This document shows, piece after piece, positions 27,316 to 36,547 of a stretch of 64,000 nucleotides of DNA. The DNA comes from Tolypothrix sp. PCC 7712 (lineage in GTDB: Bacteria; Cyanobacteriota; Cyanobacteriia; Cyanobacteriales; Nostocaceae): NCBI RefSeq assembly GCF_025860405.1, contig NZ_CP063785.1:5705390-5769389 (forward strand). The letters run 5' to 3'. Numbering within the stretch: position 1 is the stretch's first letter; each line of letters starts with the position of its first letter. The notes below the pieces were generated by a model, which worked only from the letters and a program-made list of their open reading frames with translations, was not told the DNA's origin and made no database searches. The position numbers were made by a program, and so were the translations under genes.

Positions 27316-27927
27316 GTGAAAAACTATCAACAACAATCAAACGCTTTCCCCAGTGATTATCTCAATAAATTATGGGGAGAAATCCATGCTTGTCCTTACT
27401 TTTCTGTTAATAACCTCAACCGCGATTTTGTTGGTACGAAGGGATTTTCTGTAGTGTTTCAAAAATCATACATAGCACAAGTAGAGCAACAATTTCCCTA
27501 TTTCAAGCCTTATTTAGATTTAGCTCTTTTACCTAACTGTAATGCTTTTTACCTTAATCCTTTATTGCTCAAAGAAGGCTCTCGTGTCGATCCGCATATC
27601 GATCGTTCTTTGCGTTCATACTGTAAAACTATAGAACCGCCTTTAGTTGTTAGCGTTCTGTATGTGCGCGTACCTCCCGATATGCAGGGGGGAGAATTGG
27701 TACTGCGATCGCACAAACGCCAACTTGGGCAAATTAAGCCACAAATGAATACTTTAGTTCACTTTCAAGGCGATTTAACACATTCTGTCAATGCAGTCCA
27801 AACTCCTGGAAACCGTCTGAGTTTAGTTTGCGAACAGTATAGTTTGAATGAGGTAGAACTCGCAGAAATACCAGAATTTACTATTGAGTCGAGAGTGGCT
27901 AAATCTACACAGAAAAAGCGGAAGTAA
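27316..27927 (+). CDS. 2OG-Fe(II) oxygenase family protein
   Basis: This 203-residue protein has the jelly-roll dioxygenase signature: VDPHIDRS (HxD iron ligands, about residues 93-98), the distal His in FQGDLTHSVNAV and the 2-oxoglutarate-binding Arg in GNRLSLVCEQ. GGELVLRSHKRQLGQIKP is typical of prolyl-hydroxylase-like 2OG-Fe(II) oxygenases. The substrate is unknown. The start is a GTG at 27316. The C-terminus is lysine-rich (STQKKRK). It is probably transcribed alone: the flanking gaps hold STRRs and no close same-strand neighbour. Confidence 0.88.
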   Translation: MKNYQQQSNAFPSDYLNKLWGEIHACPYFSVNNLNRDFVGTKGFSVVFQKSYIAQVEQQFPYFKPYLDLALLPNCNAFYLNPLLLKEGSRVDPHIDRSLRSYCKTIEPPLVVSVLYVRVPPDMQGGELVLRSHKRQLGQIKPQMNTLVHFQGDLTHSVNAVQTPGNRLSLVCEQYSLNEVELAEIPEFTIESRVAKSTQKKRK

Positions 27928-28176
27928 TGGGTAATTGGTAATTGGTAATGGGTAATTGGTAATTGGGGTTTGGTGTTGGTAATTTCTCCCTAGGACTTAC
28001 GCAAGTGTCATATTTTTTTCGTTTGGGTTTGTCCAGGGTCAAAGGTCAAGAGTCCAAAAAACCTAAATTTTTGACCCTTGACTCTTGACTCTTGACTCTT
28101 ATCCCAGAGGATCACTGTGCCAGTTGCGTAAGTCCTGCTCCCTTATCCCCAATCCCCAGTCCCTTATCCCCAATCC
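27928..28176. repeat. STRR and tandem CTTGACT repeats
   Basis: TAATGGGTAATTGGTAATTG units (27926-27965), GACTCTTGACTCTTGACTCT (28080-28100) and CCCCAATCCCCAGTCCCTTA units (28145-28185). GGACTTACGCAAGTGTCA and CAGTTGCGTAAGTCCTG (about 27993 and 28120) form the ends of a small inverted-repeat element. No gene is present. Confidence 0.75.
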
Positions 28177-28470
28177 CTAACTCCCAATCGCTACATCATA
28201 AAGAAACTGCTCGACTATTTCCCCTGCAAAATTCCGGGTTAAAAGTCTGCATTGTTGAATTTGGAAATCTTGTGCGATTTTACATAAAACTCCACAAGTC
28301 CAATCTTTAGGGTGAGTTTGCCATTCCAAAGTTATCCAAACTTCTCTACAACCATCAGCTAATATTGGAGATATTTGCCAAAAGTATTGTTTTTCTGGGT
28401 ATTTTTCCCCTGATATCCCCAATTTAGATATTTGTACCAAACAGGTATGAATTATTATTTCTTCATGCAT
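28177..28470 (-). CDS. Small conserved hypothetical protein
   Basis: A 97-residue protein I do not recognise. It begins MHEEIIIHTCLVQISKLGIS, contains WQISPILADGCREVWITLEWQ and ends FAGEIVEQFLYDVAIGS. It looks like a small alpha/beta fold with several Trp and Cys residues and no signal peptide. It lies about 160 bp downstream of the cyanobacteriochrome-like gene on the same strand, so the two could be cotranscribed. Codon use and composition look genuine, and no convincing alternative frame covers the region. Confidence 0.6.
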   Translation of the reverse strand: MHEEIIIHTCLVQISKLGISGEKYPEKQYFWQISPILADGCREVWITLEWQTHPKDWTCGVLCKIAQDFQIQQCRLLTRNFAGEIVEQFLYDVAIGS

Positions 28471-28629
28471 TTATTATTTAATTTTTCCATTTAAATACAC
28501 CGAATATACTTAGTTTCGGTTTATGGGGAATTTATATTTATTCAATATTTTATATAACCTATTTTTTCTTCCCTCCGCCTTGTCTATAAGAATATTTTCA
28601 GAATCAATTTTGATGCTTAGATGAGATAT

Positions 28630-29418
28630 CTACTTTTTATCCCAAGTAATGATTCCTTGATAAGCTTTATCTAAACTTTCTTCTACTATTGCTGGCAAGT
28701 TTTCCCAACAAATATCTTCTCGTTGCAGCAGAAGTTGGAGTTTTTGGAGAGCATTTATAGCTGAATTTTCTTGTGGATTACCATTAACACTATAATGTTG
28801 TACTTGAGCTTGCAGCTGTTCATAAAGATGTGCCTGTTGAATTGCGATCGCTAATTGAACACTCAGCTGCTTAAGTAGCTCAATCTCCCACTCTTCCCAT
28901 TTTCTAGGGTTCTGGCAATGATGAGCAATTAAAAGACCCCATAAAAAATCTTGACGGATCACCGGAATTACTAAATTTGCTTTTACTTGTATTTCAGCTA
29001 GTAATTGAACATGACAACCAGCTAATCCTTCTAGATAAATATTGTTAATTGCTCTAATTCGACCATCGCGGTAGAGGACTGCATGTTCTTTGGAAAAGCA
29101 GGTATCATTAATGTTCATGTCTAAAATAGACATATAATCTGGGTTAACAGATTCTACTACTACTGAACCACTCAAATCATTGGCAAACTGATATAAAACT
29201 ACTCTATCTGTTGCTAGTAATTGCCTAACTTCTTCTACAGATGTTTGCAGTACTTCTTCTAATTTTAATGTTTCCCGAATCTTCAGCGATATTCTACTGA
29301 GTAACTTTTCTTGACGCAATTTTTGTCGTAGTAAATATTCATAATTACTAGCATCATATAAGCTTAATTGCTTGGTCTGAGAGATATTGCTATCGGCTTC
29401 ATCTTGACGATATGACAT
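28630..29418 (-). CDS. GAF-domain protein, candidate DXCF-type cyanobacteriochrome
   Basis: The 262-residue protein has an N-terminal coiled coil (about residues 25-60), one phytochrome/CBCR-type GAF domain (about 50-195) and a helical tail. The GAF shows ATDRVVLYQFA, VVVESV, GRIRAINNIYLEGL, VKANLVIPVI and LWGLLIAHHC, all typical of bilin-binding GAFs. The canonical chromophore Cys is present as Cys135 in GCHVQLL, and a second Cys107 sits in DTCF, the DXCF motif. The 28-residue spacing between them matches what I recall for TePixJ. Bilin binding and a blue/green photocycle are therefore inferred. There is no kinase, GGDEF, EAL or methyl-accepting domain, so output must be through a partner. 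Confidence 0.85.
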   Translation of the reverse strand: MSYRQDEADSNISQTKQLSLYDASNYEYLLRQKLRQEKLLSRISLKIRETLKLEEVLQTSVEEVRQLLATDRVVLYQFANDLSGSVVVESVNPDYMSILDMNINDTCFSKEHAVLYRDGRIRAINNIYLEGLAGCHVQLLAEIQVKANLVIPVIRQDFLWGLLIAHHCQNPRKWEEWEIELLKQLSVQLAIAIQQAHLYEQLQAQVQHYSVNGNPQENSAINALQKLQLLLQREDICWENLPAIVEESLDKAYQGIITWDKK

Positions 29419-30374
29419 TAGTGTATAACCACCTTTTCTTCTGGGATATGGATGAATTAAAACTAAATATTTTTAATAACAAAATACAAGATTTTTACAT
29501 TGACTTTGACTTAGCGATAGTGCCAGTAAGAAGTAGGCATAAAATATAGCGTATTTCATAAGTCGGTAGGGACATGGCAGTGTCATGCCCTTACAATTAT
29601 CTGTACTTAACCAGCAATTTGCTGTACATGTATCGTTATTTAAGACATAGAATAAATCTCTAAAATAATAGAATGCCCTAAATTGATATTAAATACAAAC
29701 CGTGACAATACTTAATATCGCTATGAGAAATTCCATAAAGGAAATTTATAAATTGAAGCTTAAATGTAGTTTGTCATAAGAAAGTTATCAGGCAGCGCCA
29801 GGTAGTGTGTTGAGTCAGGCAATGCCCTCGTTTTTAGTAAACATATCATAATGGACAATATACACCTATAACACACTGATGTAATTAATTTTTAACTTTA
29901 TAAATAAGCGACAATCTGGTTTGTTGCAGGTTTCATCATGTGTAGATTGGGCTGGCGACCATTGTTAAGCAATTTTCAATAAAAATGTTAACTAAATATG
30001 TAATATATATCACTCAAATACTTTAAACCGAATTAATCAAGAGAGTCATATTGTAATTGTTTATGAAAATGGGATTAAAGTTGTTTAAACAAATGCAGTT
30101 ATATTTGAAATCTATTAATAATCCTGGAAATAGCACTTAATTCAGCAAAATTTGTTGGACAAATCCCCAACTTTTCAAAAAGTCAGGGATCTAAATCTTG
30201 CTCAAGTAAGTGACATTCAACCGTATTGTGCTTTAACTACTCAATAGACCTCTTGCACGAATGCAAAACTTGTCCTCATCCCCTAACCCCTTCTCCCAAT
30301 ATTGGGAGAAGGGGAGCAACTTTCAAAGTCCCTCACCCATGCATGGGTGAGGGCTTTTGATTTATGCAAGAAGT
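29419..30374. other. Gene-free interval between the GAF gene and the helicase gene
   Basis: No gene supported in this 0.95-kb AT-rich stretch. It holds a small palindromic element (GGGACATGGCAGTGTCATGCCC near 29568-29589), a half copy of the AAAAAGTCAGGGATCTAAATC repeat (30174-30200), and a hairpin TTCTCCCAATATTGGGAGAA near 30291-30310 inside CCCCTAACCCC repeat sequence. The promoter of the GAF gene should lie just right of 29418. Confidence 0.6.
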
Positions 30375-32903
30375 CTAATGAACCATCGTTGCTAAAGAAA
30401 GCACATAATCAGGAAATTGACGTTTTAAAGCAGGAAATACAGGACAAGGTGATTGTTCTTGCAAATTCTCTGGTTTACTCCAAGTAAATGGGGCTTTCTG
30501 CGCTGCAGACATCCACAATAAGCGCTTGGCTCTGGTCATGGCAACATAGAGTAAGCGATACTCTTCCGCAGTTTTCAGATGTTTTGCTACTTCCCAAGCT
30601 TGGGAGACATCGGGTATCTGTGATTCATTATGCAAAGCAGCACGTACTTGGGCGCGGGCGACTTCTGATAAGGTGAAGTCGCCTAAAAATTGGCTTTGAG
30701 GTGGAACCCAAAAGCGACCGGGAATTAAATTTTCGTGGAGAAAGGGAATAAAAACATAGTCCCAATCTAGCCCTTTGGCTTTGTGCATGGTAATAATTGT
30801 CAGTTGACCGTTACGGGTGTAACGTGCTTCCAAATCTTCTGTTTCTACGGCTTCAAAGCGTTCGGAACTGACAATTTCACTTAAGGCTGACAGCATTGCG
30901 CCCATGGAACTATTACCAGAAATTTGCTGATTTACTCGTTCTGCGAGTTTGTCAGCCGTTGCGAGTTCGGCTTGGTCGTAATTCAAAGCCAAAGCTAAAA
31001 AGGAAATTAGCTGATATATTGGCAGTTCTAAGCGGGCGCGTAGTAAACTCCGACACAAGTGTGAAGCTTTTTGGACTGTTTCTGATTGCGGTGCGGCTAA
31101 GGGGCCAGGATATAAAAAATCTTCTGGTAAACTTGCTAGTGCGTTCAAGTCTTGGGTGGGTATTAGTTGGCGTTCCACTAATACTTCTAAAGCCGCTTTT
31201 AGGTAATCTGGGGAATGGGGGCGATCGCAAAATTGGAGTAAGGCTAAAATTTCTTGGGGAATTTGGGAACGGCGATCGCGTTCTCCCACATCATAAAGTG
31301 TAATTTTATGCTCTTTACATATTGGTTCTAGGGCTTCAGCTAGCCATCTTCCTTGGCGGTTTTCCCGCACTAACACCGCAGCACTAATTTTGCTAGGGTC
31401 ATCAGCAAATAATTCAATAACTCGCTGGGAAAGCAATTCAACAGTGTGATGAATATCACGTGGAGTATATAGTTCTAATCCCCTTCCTACTGGTGCTGGG
31501 TTCGCATCTGCTTGCGGGTCGCCAGTATCCACAGCCCGAATTTTCTGGGAACGGAAGGGAAGAGAAATCACGGAGTCATGCGACGATTGTTGCATCTTCA
31601 CTCCGTAAAAACTATTAATCCATTCCAGCGCAAAGTTAGCCGCTTCAATGATAATTCTCGTACTGCGCCCAGCTTGATCCATTGTCGCCAATCGGCTCAT
31701 GCGATCGCACTCAATACAAAATTCTCGAAAGTAAATCGGATCGGCTGGGGTAAAAGTTGAGTTAATTGCTTGGTTGGGGTCGCCTACGCGGACTAGGTTG
31801 ATTGGGGATTGGGGGTTGGGGATTGGGGACTGGGGACTGGGGAACTCGGGGCCCCCTCTGGGGATAAGGGGTAATGGGGACTGGGTAATTGGTAATTGGT
31901 AATTGGTAATGGGATTAATTCCATCATCTCCCTTATCTCCCTTATCTCCCTCATCTCCCTTATCCCCCTCCGCATTACTCGCCAAAATTTCCAGCAACTT
32001 CGTCTGTAATGGGCTGGAATCTTGGGCTTCGTCTTCAAAGACGGCAAAAACTTGATTTTGCTCGATGCGGCGGGCACTTTCGTTTTCGAGGACGCGCAGG
32101 GCGGCTAAAATCATGTCGTCGTAGTCAATGAATTCACGCGATCGCATTAACTTCTGATATTGCTCGTACAAACCTGCGGCTATATTTAAAATGGCGTAGG
32201 GGTCTGTGGTGTGTTTACTCCACTGGCGTAAGTCTTCGGGGGATAAACCAGAACTTTTGGCTTCGTGAATAACTGTTGTTGCTAAGTCTGGTAAAACTTC
32301 CGTTCGCAGCACTGATTGACGACGTAATCTTTCTGTTTCTTCGCCGTCAAATTGGCTACCTTCGAGTAAGCGTAAATAAAGGCTGGGATGATTCGCAATC
32401 CACTGTTCTACAGCAGTTCGGATGAAGCGGTGGCTTTGATTTGGGGTAATTAATGTGACGTTTTCTAACTGCAACCCCGATAATTCAGGATGGCGGCTGG
32501 CGATATTTAATGCCAAACCATGCAAGGTATAAACCACAAAACCTGTCTGAGGCAAAGATAAATCATCGCGTAAATATTTGCGGATTTTCGCTTTAATATT
32601 AGCCGCCGCAGAACGGGTAAAGGTAACCACTACCAACTGACGACGAGAAGCAGGGCGCGACTGGGCTGCAAGTTCATATTGACGCGCAACTGCGATCGCC
32701 GCCGCCGCCGCCATCCCGGTAGATTTCCCCGCACCAGGTACAGCCGACACAGCCAAAGGGCCTGAGTTCCAATCAGCCATTTGCTGTTGTCCAGGGCGTA
32801 GGCTATTCCGGATGCGTGCGATCGCTTCTGCCCGTAGAGTAGAAAGAGGAGATTTATCAGATAATTCTTGCGTCACAGTATCAATAAAATTAACGTCTGA
32901 CAT
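30375..32903 (-). CDS. UvrD/Rep-type ATP-dependent DNA helicase (SF1A)
   Basis: The 842-residue superfamily 1 helicase has Walker A AVPGAGKST (about residues 52-60), motif Ia VVTFTRSAAANIK, Walker B VFEDEAQDSSPLQT (about 286), motif III VGDPNQAI (about 373), motif V ITMHKAKGLDWDYVFIP and motif VI LLYVAMTRAKRLLW. It should unwind DNA 3'-5' in repair. About 60 residues (310-369) between motifs II and III are encoded by repeats (GDKGDEGDKGDKGDD, then TNYQLPITQSPLPL, then PQSPIPNPQSP). This insert is absent from ordinary UvrD-like proteins and leaves all motifs intact. The gene stands alone. ATG 32903 gives a normal N-terminus. Confidence 0.93.
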   Translation of the reverse strand: MSDVNFIDTVTQELSDKSPLSTLRAEAIARIRNSLRPGQQQMADWNSGPLAVSAVPGAGKSTGMAAAAAIAVARQYELAAQSRPASRRQLVVVTFTRSAAANIKAKIRKYLRDDLSLPQTGFVVYTLHGLALNIASRHPELSGLQLENVTLITPNQSHRFIRTAVEQWIANHPSLYLRLLEGSQFDGEETERLRRQSVLRTEVLPDLATTVIHEAKSSGLSPEDLRQWSKHTTDPYAILNIAAGLYEQYQKLMRSREFIDYDDMILAALRVLENESARRIEQNQVFAVFEDEAQDSSPLQTKLLEILASNAEGDKGDEGDKGDKGDDGINPITNYQLPITQSPLPLIPRGGPEFPSPQSPIPNPQSPINLVRVGDPNQAINSTFTPADPIYFREFCIECDRMSRLATMDQAGRSTRIIIEAANFALEWINSFYGVKMQQSSHDSVISLPFRSQKIRAVDTGDPQADANPAPVGRGLELYTPRDIHHTVELLSQRVIELFADDPSKISAAVLVRENRQGRWLAEALEPICKEHKITLYDVGERDRRSQIPQEILALLQFCDRPHSPDYLKAALEVLVERQLIPTQDLNALASLPEDFLYPGPLAAPQSETVQKASHLCRSLLRARLELPIYQLISFLALALNYDQAELATADKLAERVNQQISGNSSMGAMLSALSEIVSSERFEAVETEDLEARYTRNGQLTIITMHKAKGLDWDYVFIPFLHENLIPGRFWVPPQSQFLGDFTLSEVARAQVRAALHNESQIPDVSQAWEVAKHLKTAEEYRLLYVAMTRAKRLLWMSAAQKAPFTWSKPENLQEQSPCPVFPALKRQFPDYVLSLATMVH
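31797..31975. repeat. STRR and minisatellite cluster inserted in frame in the helicase gene
   Basis: Contains TTGGGGA/CTGGGGA STRRs (31800-31842), a GGGCCCCCTCTGGGG element shared with 60438-60461 and 60491-60514, TAATTGG STRRs (31885-31915) and 9-bp CATCTCCCT/TATCTCCCT units (31922-31970). The same unit families occur elsewhere in the window outside genes. The open frame is kept throughout. Confidence 0.92.
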
Positions 32904-33125
32904 TACAGGAATTTAAATTTGGAATTTGGGATGAGATTCTCAAATCGCAGACTTTATAAATTATTAGTGTATCTCTCTGGTTGAGAAATTTTCCATCACA
33001 AATCAATTAACTAATATTTATATAATGACAAATTACAGGCTCTCTTATGGGATTGGGTGAACGGGAAAAGGGAAAAGGGGAACAGGGAAGGTGAGAATTT
33101 ACCTTTACCGCCTACATCCTTGGCG

Positions 33126-33165
33126 AAAAAATAGATCCCCGACTTCTTTGAGAAGTCAGGGATCT
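33126..33165 (-). terminator. Candidate intrinsic terminator of the efflux operon
   Basis: AGATCCCCGACTTCTTTGAG / AAGTCAGGGATCT forms a hairpin at 33133-33165. On the minus strand it is followed by a TATTTTTT run, 28 bp beyond the stop of the last MFS gene. The same palindrome occurs at 57733-57765 and partly near 30174-30197, so it is also a dispersed repeat. Confidence 0.7.
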
Positions 33166-33192
33166 GGCTTTAATTACGAACTACGAATTATT

Positions 33193-34779
33193 TTAATGTG
33201 CCACAGCCCCACCAGTTGCCTTGACTTTTTTAATGAAGATAATCGCCAATCCGCTTAATAGTAAAGCGATGCCAATAAAGTAAAAACAATCATTAAATGC
33301 CATCACAAAAGCTTCGCGACGCACAATATTAGATATCGATGCGATCGCCTGATTTTGGGCGCTACTTAAATCGGCTCCTCGACTAATAAAATATTGCGTC
33401 ATCTGGTCGATTCGTTGTTGAGTTTCGGGACTATATAGTGATATGCTATCACCTAATCTATTAGAGTGAAATTGCTCTCTATTTGTTAATAAAGTTGCTA
33501 AGGCTGCAATTCCTAGAGAACCACCCAGATTCCGCATCATATTAAATAAACCACTTGCCGAACCTGCTTCTTTAGGACTCAATCCTGCAGTGGCGATACT
33601 ACTCAATGGAACCATAATTAATGGTTGTCCCATTGCACGGACAAGCTGCGACCATCTTAATTGATCTAAACCTGTTTGATAAGTCATTCCGGCGTTCATA
33701 AATGCACTTATAGCAAACAAAGAAACCCCTACACCCACCATTAACCGCACATCAATGCGTTGCATTAATTTAGGGATAAAGGGAATAATAAATAGTTGCG
33801 GAATACCTGCCCAAATTAATACTTCACCAATTTGTAATGCGTTATATTTTTGAATTTGGGCAAGATATAATGGCAAGACATAAATTGAACCATATAACCC
33901 TACACCCAAAGAAACATTAACTATACTGGCTAAACCAAAATTCCGCCGCAGCACCAATCTTAAATTAATAAATGGTTGCTTGCGAGTTAATTCTATGATC
34001 AAAAATAACGCTATGAAAATTACCGCTATCACAGTTAAGCGGACGATTAAAGCCGAGCCGAACCAATCTTTACGGCTACCTTCTTCTAATACAACTTGTA
34101 GGGAACCTAAGCCAATGGCCATAGAAAGAATTCCCCACCAGTCGCCTTGCTTCAGCAAATCCAACTGCAGTTTATCTTGTTTAATGCCATACCATACTCC
34201 GGCAAGCATTAACACACCAGGAAATACATTTATATAAAAGTTATACTGCCAACTAAAATTTTCTGTTAACCAACCTCCTAATGTCGGGCCAATTGAGGGC
34301 GCAAAAACTGCAGTAATCGCAAAGGCTGCTAATCCTACTGATTGCTTAGATGGTGGTAAAGTCGTCAATACAACAGTCATCGCAGAAGGAATTAATATCC
34401 CACCACTGAAGCCTTGTAAAGCACGGAAGACAATCATAGAATTGAGATTCCATGACCAAGCACAGCAAATAGAAAAGAAAATGAATAGTATGGTATTTAC
34501 TAATAAATAACGCCGCAGGGAAAACACCCGCGATAGCCATCCTGTTAAGGGAATTACTACAATTTCTGCTACCAAATAAGCAGTAGAAATCCAGGAACCT
34601 TCTTCTAAGGTTGCACCTAAACTTGCTTGAATTTCTTGTAATGATGCGTTAGTAATTTGAATATCTAAAACTGCCATGAATGCACCTAGCATACTGGCTA
34701 ATACACCAATCCAGGTTCTTAGCGGTATATGATCTGGCGGTAAGGTAGGTTGTTGTTGGATAGCACCTGTCTGAGCCAT
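33193..34779 (-). CDS. DHA2-family MFS multidrug efflux permease (EmrB/QacA type)
   Basis: The 528-residue, 14-helix proton antiporter couples H+ influx to drug export. Helix 1 WIGVLASMLGAFMAVLDIQI carries the DHA2 signature LDIQITNASL. Motif A-like GWLSRVFSLRRYLL and motif C-like GPTLGGWLTENFSW are present. With the HlyD-type protein encoded upstream it could form an EmrAB-like pair spanning toward the outer membrane. It is the last gene of a four-gene minus-strand set (MarR, HlyD, MFS, this gene); the gap to the previous gene is about 260 bp and contains repeats. Substrates cannot be predicted. Confidence 0.93.
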   Translation of the reverse strand: MAQTGAIQQQPTLPPDHIPLRTWIGVLASMLGAFMAVLDIQITNASLQEIQASLGATLEEGSWISTAYLVAEIVVIPLTGWLSRVFSLRRYLLVNTILFIFFSICCAWSWNLNSMIVFRALQGFSGGILIPSAMTVVLTTLPPSKQSVGLAAFAITAVFAPSIGPTLGGWLTENFSWQYNFYINVFPGVLMLAGVWYGIKQDKLQLDLLKQGDWWGILSMAIGLGSLQVVLEEGSRKDWFGSALIVRLTVIAVIFIALFLIIELTRKQPFINLRLVLRRNFGLASIVNVSLGVGLYGSIYVLPLYLAQIQKYNALQIGEVLIWAGIPQLFIIPFIPKLMQRIDVRLMVGVGVSLFAISAFMNAGMTYQTGLDQLRWSQLVRAMGQPLIMVPLSSIATAGLSPKEAGSASGLFNMMRNLGGSLGIAALATLLTNREQFHSNRLGDSISLYSPETQQRIDQMTQYFISRGADLSSAQNQAIASISNIVRREAFVMAFNDCFYFIGIALLLSGLAIIFIKKVKATGGAVAH

Positions 34780-35042
34780 AGAATTGCTCCAGTGTTCAAA
34801 AAATTCGTAATACCCTACGGGAAGCGCAAAGCGCTACGTAATTCGTAATTCGTAATTCGTAATTAAAGAGATTTTAGGTTGAGGAGCCACTGCGTTGGAC
34901 GGGTTTCCCGGCTTAAAGCAAGTGGCGTTTGAGGAACGCAAACCAACATTTTTGTGAATCTGTTGGTTTTCATTAGTTTACAGTTTTACGTTTACCCAAC
35001 CTAGGAAATTTTATGTTTTATATCTAACTAAAGCATATTAAT

Positions 35043-36314
35043 TTACCTAGCAGCCCCTAAAGGTTTGACAATGCCTTTTTCTTCATAAATGGGTATAACA
35101 AGCTTTTTCAAAGCTGGTAATTGTTTAAAGAACAATATAGAGCCGATAATACAAGCTATACCATCAAGAATTAAGGTGTTAGGAGCGCCGATGCGACTTG
35201 CTAAGAAACCTCCTAATAAATTACCTACAGGTATCATGCCTAAAAATGACATGGTATACAAGCTCATTAATCTACCGCGTTTGTCCTCTTCCACAATTGT
35301 TTGTAAAAACGTGTTACTTGCGGCAATCTGGAGAATTGTTCCTAAGCCTACAAACAACATTGTGAATAGAGAAAGTGGTAAATATCGGGAGCAAGCAAAA
35401 GCTATTAAACCTACTCCTAAAATTGCCGGAGCTATGGCAATTAATTTGCCAATTCCTAATATTGTACGTCGGGTAGCTAAATAAATCCCACCTGATAAAG
35501 CTCCTACTCCCGAAGCTGCCATTAAAAAGCCTAGTGCTTCTGCACCACCTTTAAGAATTTCTTCAGCAAATATGGGTACAAGAATAGTATTTTGTAGTCC
35601 CATTAGGCTAACTAAAGTTGATAGTAATAAAATAGCTCTGATTGGTGGAAAGCTAAAAGCATAGACAAATCCCTCTTTAACTTTTTGCAGAGCATTTCCG
35701 TGACTTACTGTCACTTTCCAAGGTTTAACTGTCATTGCTAATAAAGCAGCAATCACAGCAATATAGCTTAAACCATCAATCAAAAAACAGTAAGCAGCAC
35801 CAATTCTCGCAATAATTAAACCGCCAACTGCTGGGCCAATTAATCGCGCCCCATTAATCATGGTGGAATTAATAGCGATCGCATTGGCTAAATCTTCTCT
35901 TTTTTCCACTAATTCTGGTACGAAAGCTTGTCTAGCTGGCGCATCCAAGGCGTTAATAAATCCTTGAAATAAGCTTAAAGCAATGATGTGCCATACCTGA
36001 ATTACACCAGTGAGCGCCAGTACCGCCAATGCTAGGGACTGAATCATCGCCATGATTTGCGTACCAATTAAGGTACGATAGCGCGAAAAGCGGTCTACAA
36101 AAACACCCCCAAAGGGAGCCAGAAAAAAGCTAGGAATTTGACTGGTAAAGCCGACAACCCCTAACATTAATGCGGAGTTGGTTAAGCTATAAACTAGCCA
36201 AACTGTAGCTAGTTGTGTCATCCAAGTTCCAATTAAAGATATCCCTTGTCCGGCAAAAAATAGGCGATAGTTTCTGGATTTTAATGCAGGTAGAATTAGT
36301 TGGTTTTTGGTCAT
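35043..36314 (-). CDS. MFS transporter of the EntS/MFS_3 type
   Basis: The 423-residue, 12-helix major facilitator begins LKSRNYRLFFAGQGISLIGTWMTQLATVWLVY, a typical opening of the enterobactin-exporter-like group. Motif A is in GGVFVDRFSRYR (about residues 69-80), and LDAPARQAFVPELV is characteristic of the family. It should export a small molecule. It lies between the HlyD-type adaptor and the DHA2 permease on the same strand, so the locus carries two permeases and one periplasmic adaptor. The gap to the HlyD gene is 233 bp. Confidence 0.9.
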   Translation of the reverse strand: MTKNQLILPALKSRNYRLFFAGQGISLIGTWMTQLATVWLVYSLTNSALMLGVVGFTSQIPSFFLAPFGGVFVDRFSRYRTLIGTQIMAMIQSLALAVLALTGVIQVWHIIALSLFQGFINALDAPARQAFVPELVEKREDLANAIAINSTMINGARLIGPAVGGLIIARIGAAYCFLIDGLSYIAVIAALLAMTVKPWKVTVSHGNALQKVKEGFVYAFSFPPIRAILLLSTLVSLMGLQNTILVPIFAEEILKGGAEALGFLMAASGVGALSGGIYLATRRTILGIGKLIAIAPAILGVGLIAFACSRYLPLSLFTMLFVGLGTILQIAASNTFLQTIVEEDKRGRLMSLYTMSFLGMIPVGNLLGGFLASRIGAPNTLILDGIACIIGSILFFKQLPALKKLVIPIYEEKGIVKPLGAAR

Positions 36315-36547
36315 TTGTTATTTGTCATTTGTTATTTGTAATAGCTAAAAAGCTAGCAAATAAACATAATAAAATTTACCCACCTTCTAACCATAATTGC
36401 TGAGACAAAAAGCATAGCTTTGGTGGGGTGGGGTTTAAAGTAAATTCAGAATAATTTATCGGTTATACTATGATTTTCTGGTGTCAATAGTCATCGGTCA
36501 TTGGTTATAAATAAGTACCAATTAACAAATGACTAATGACAAAATAA

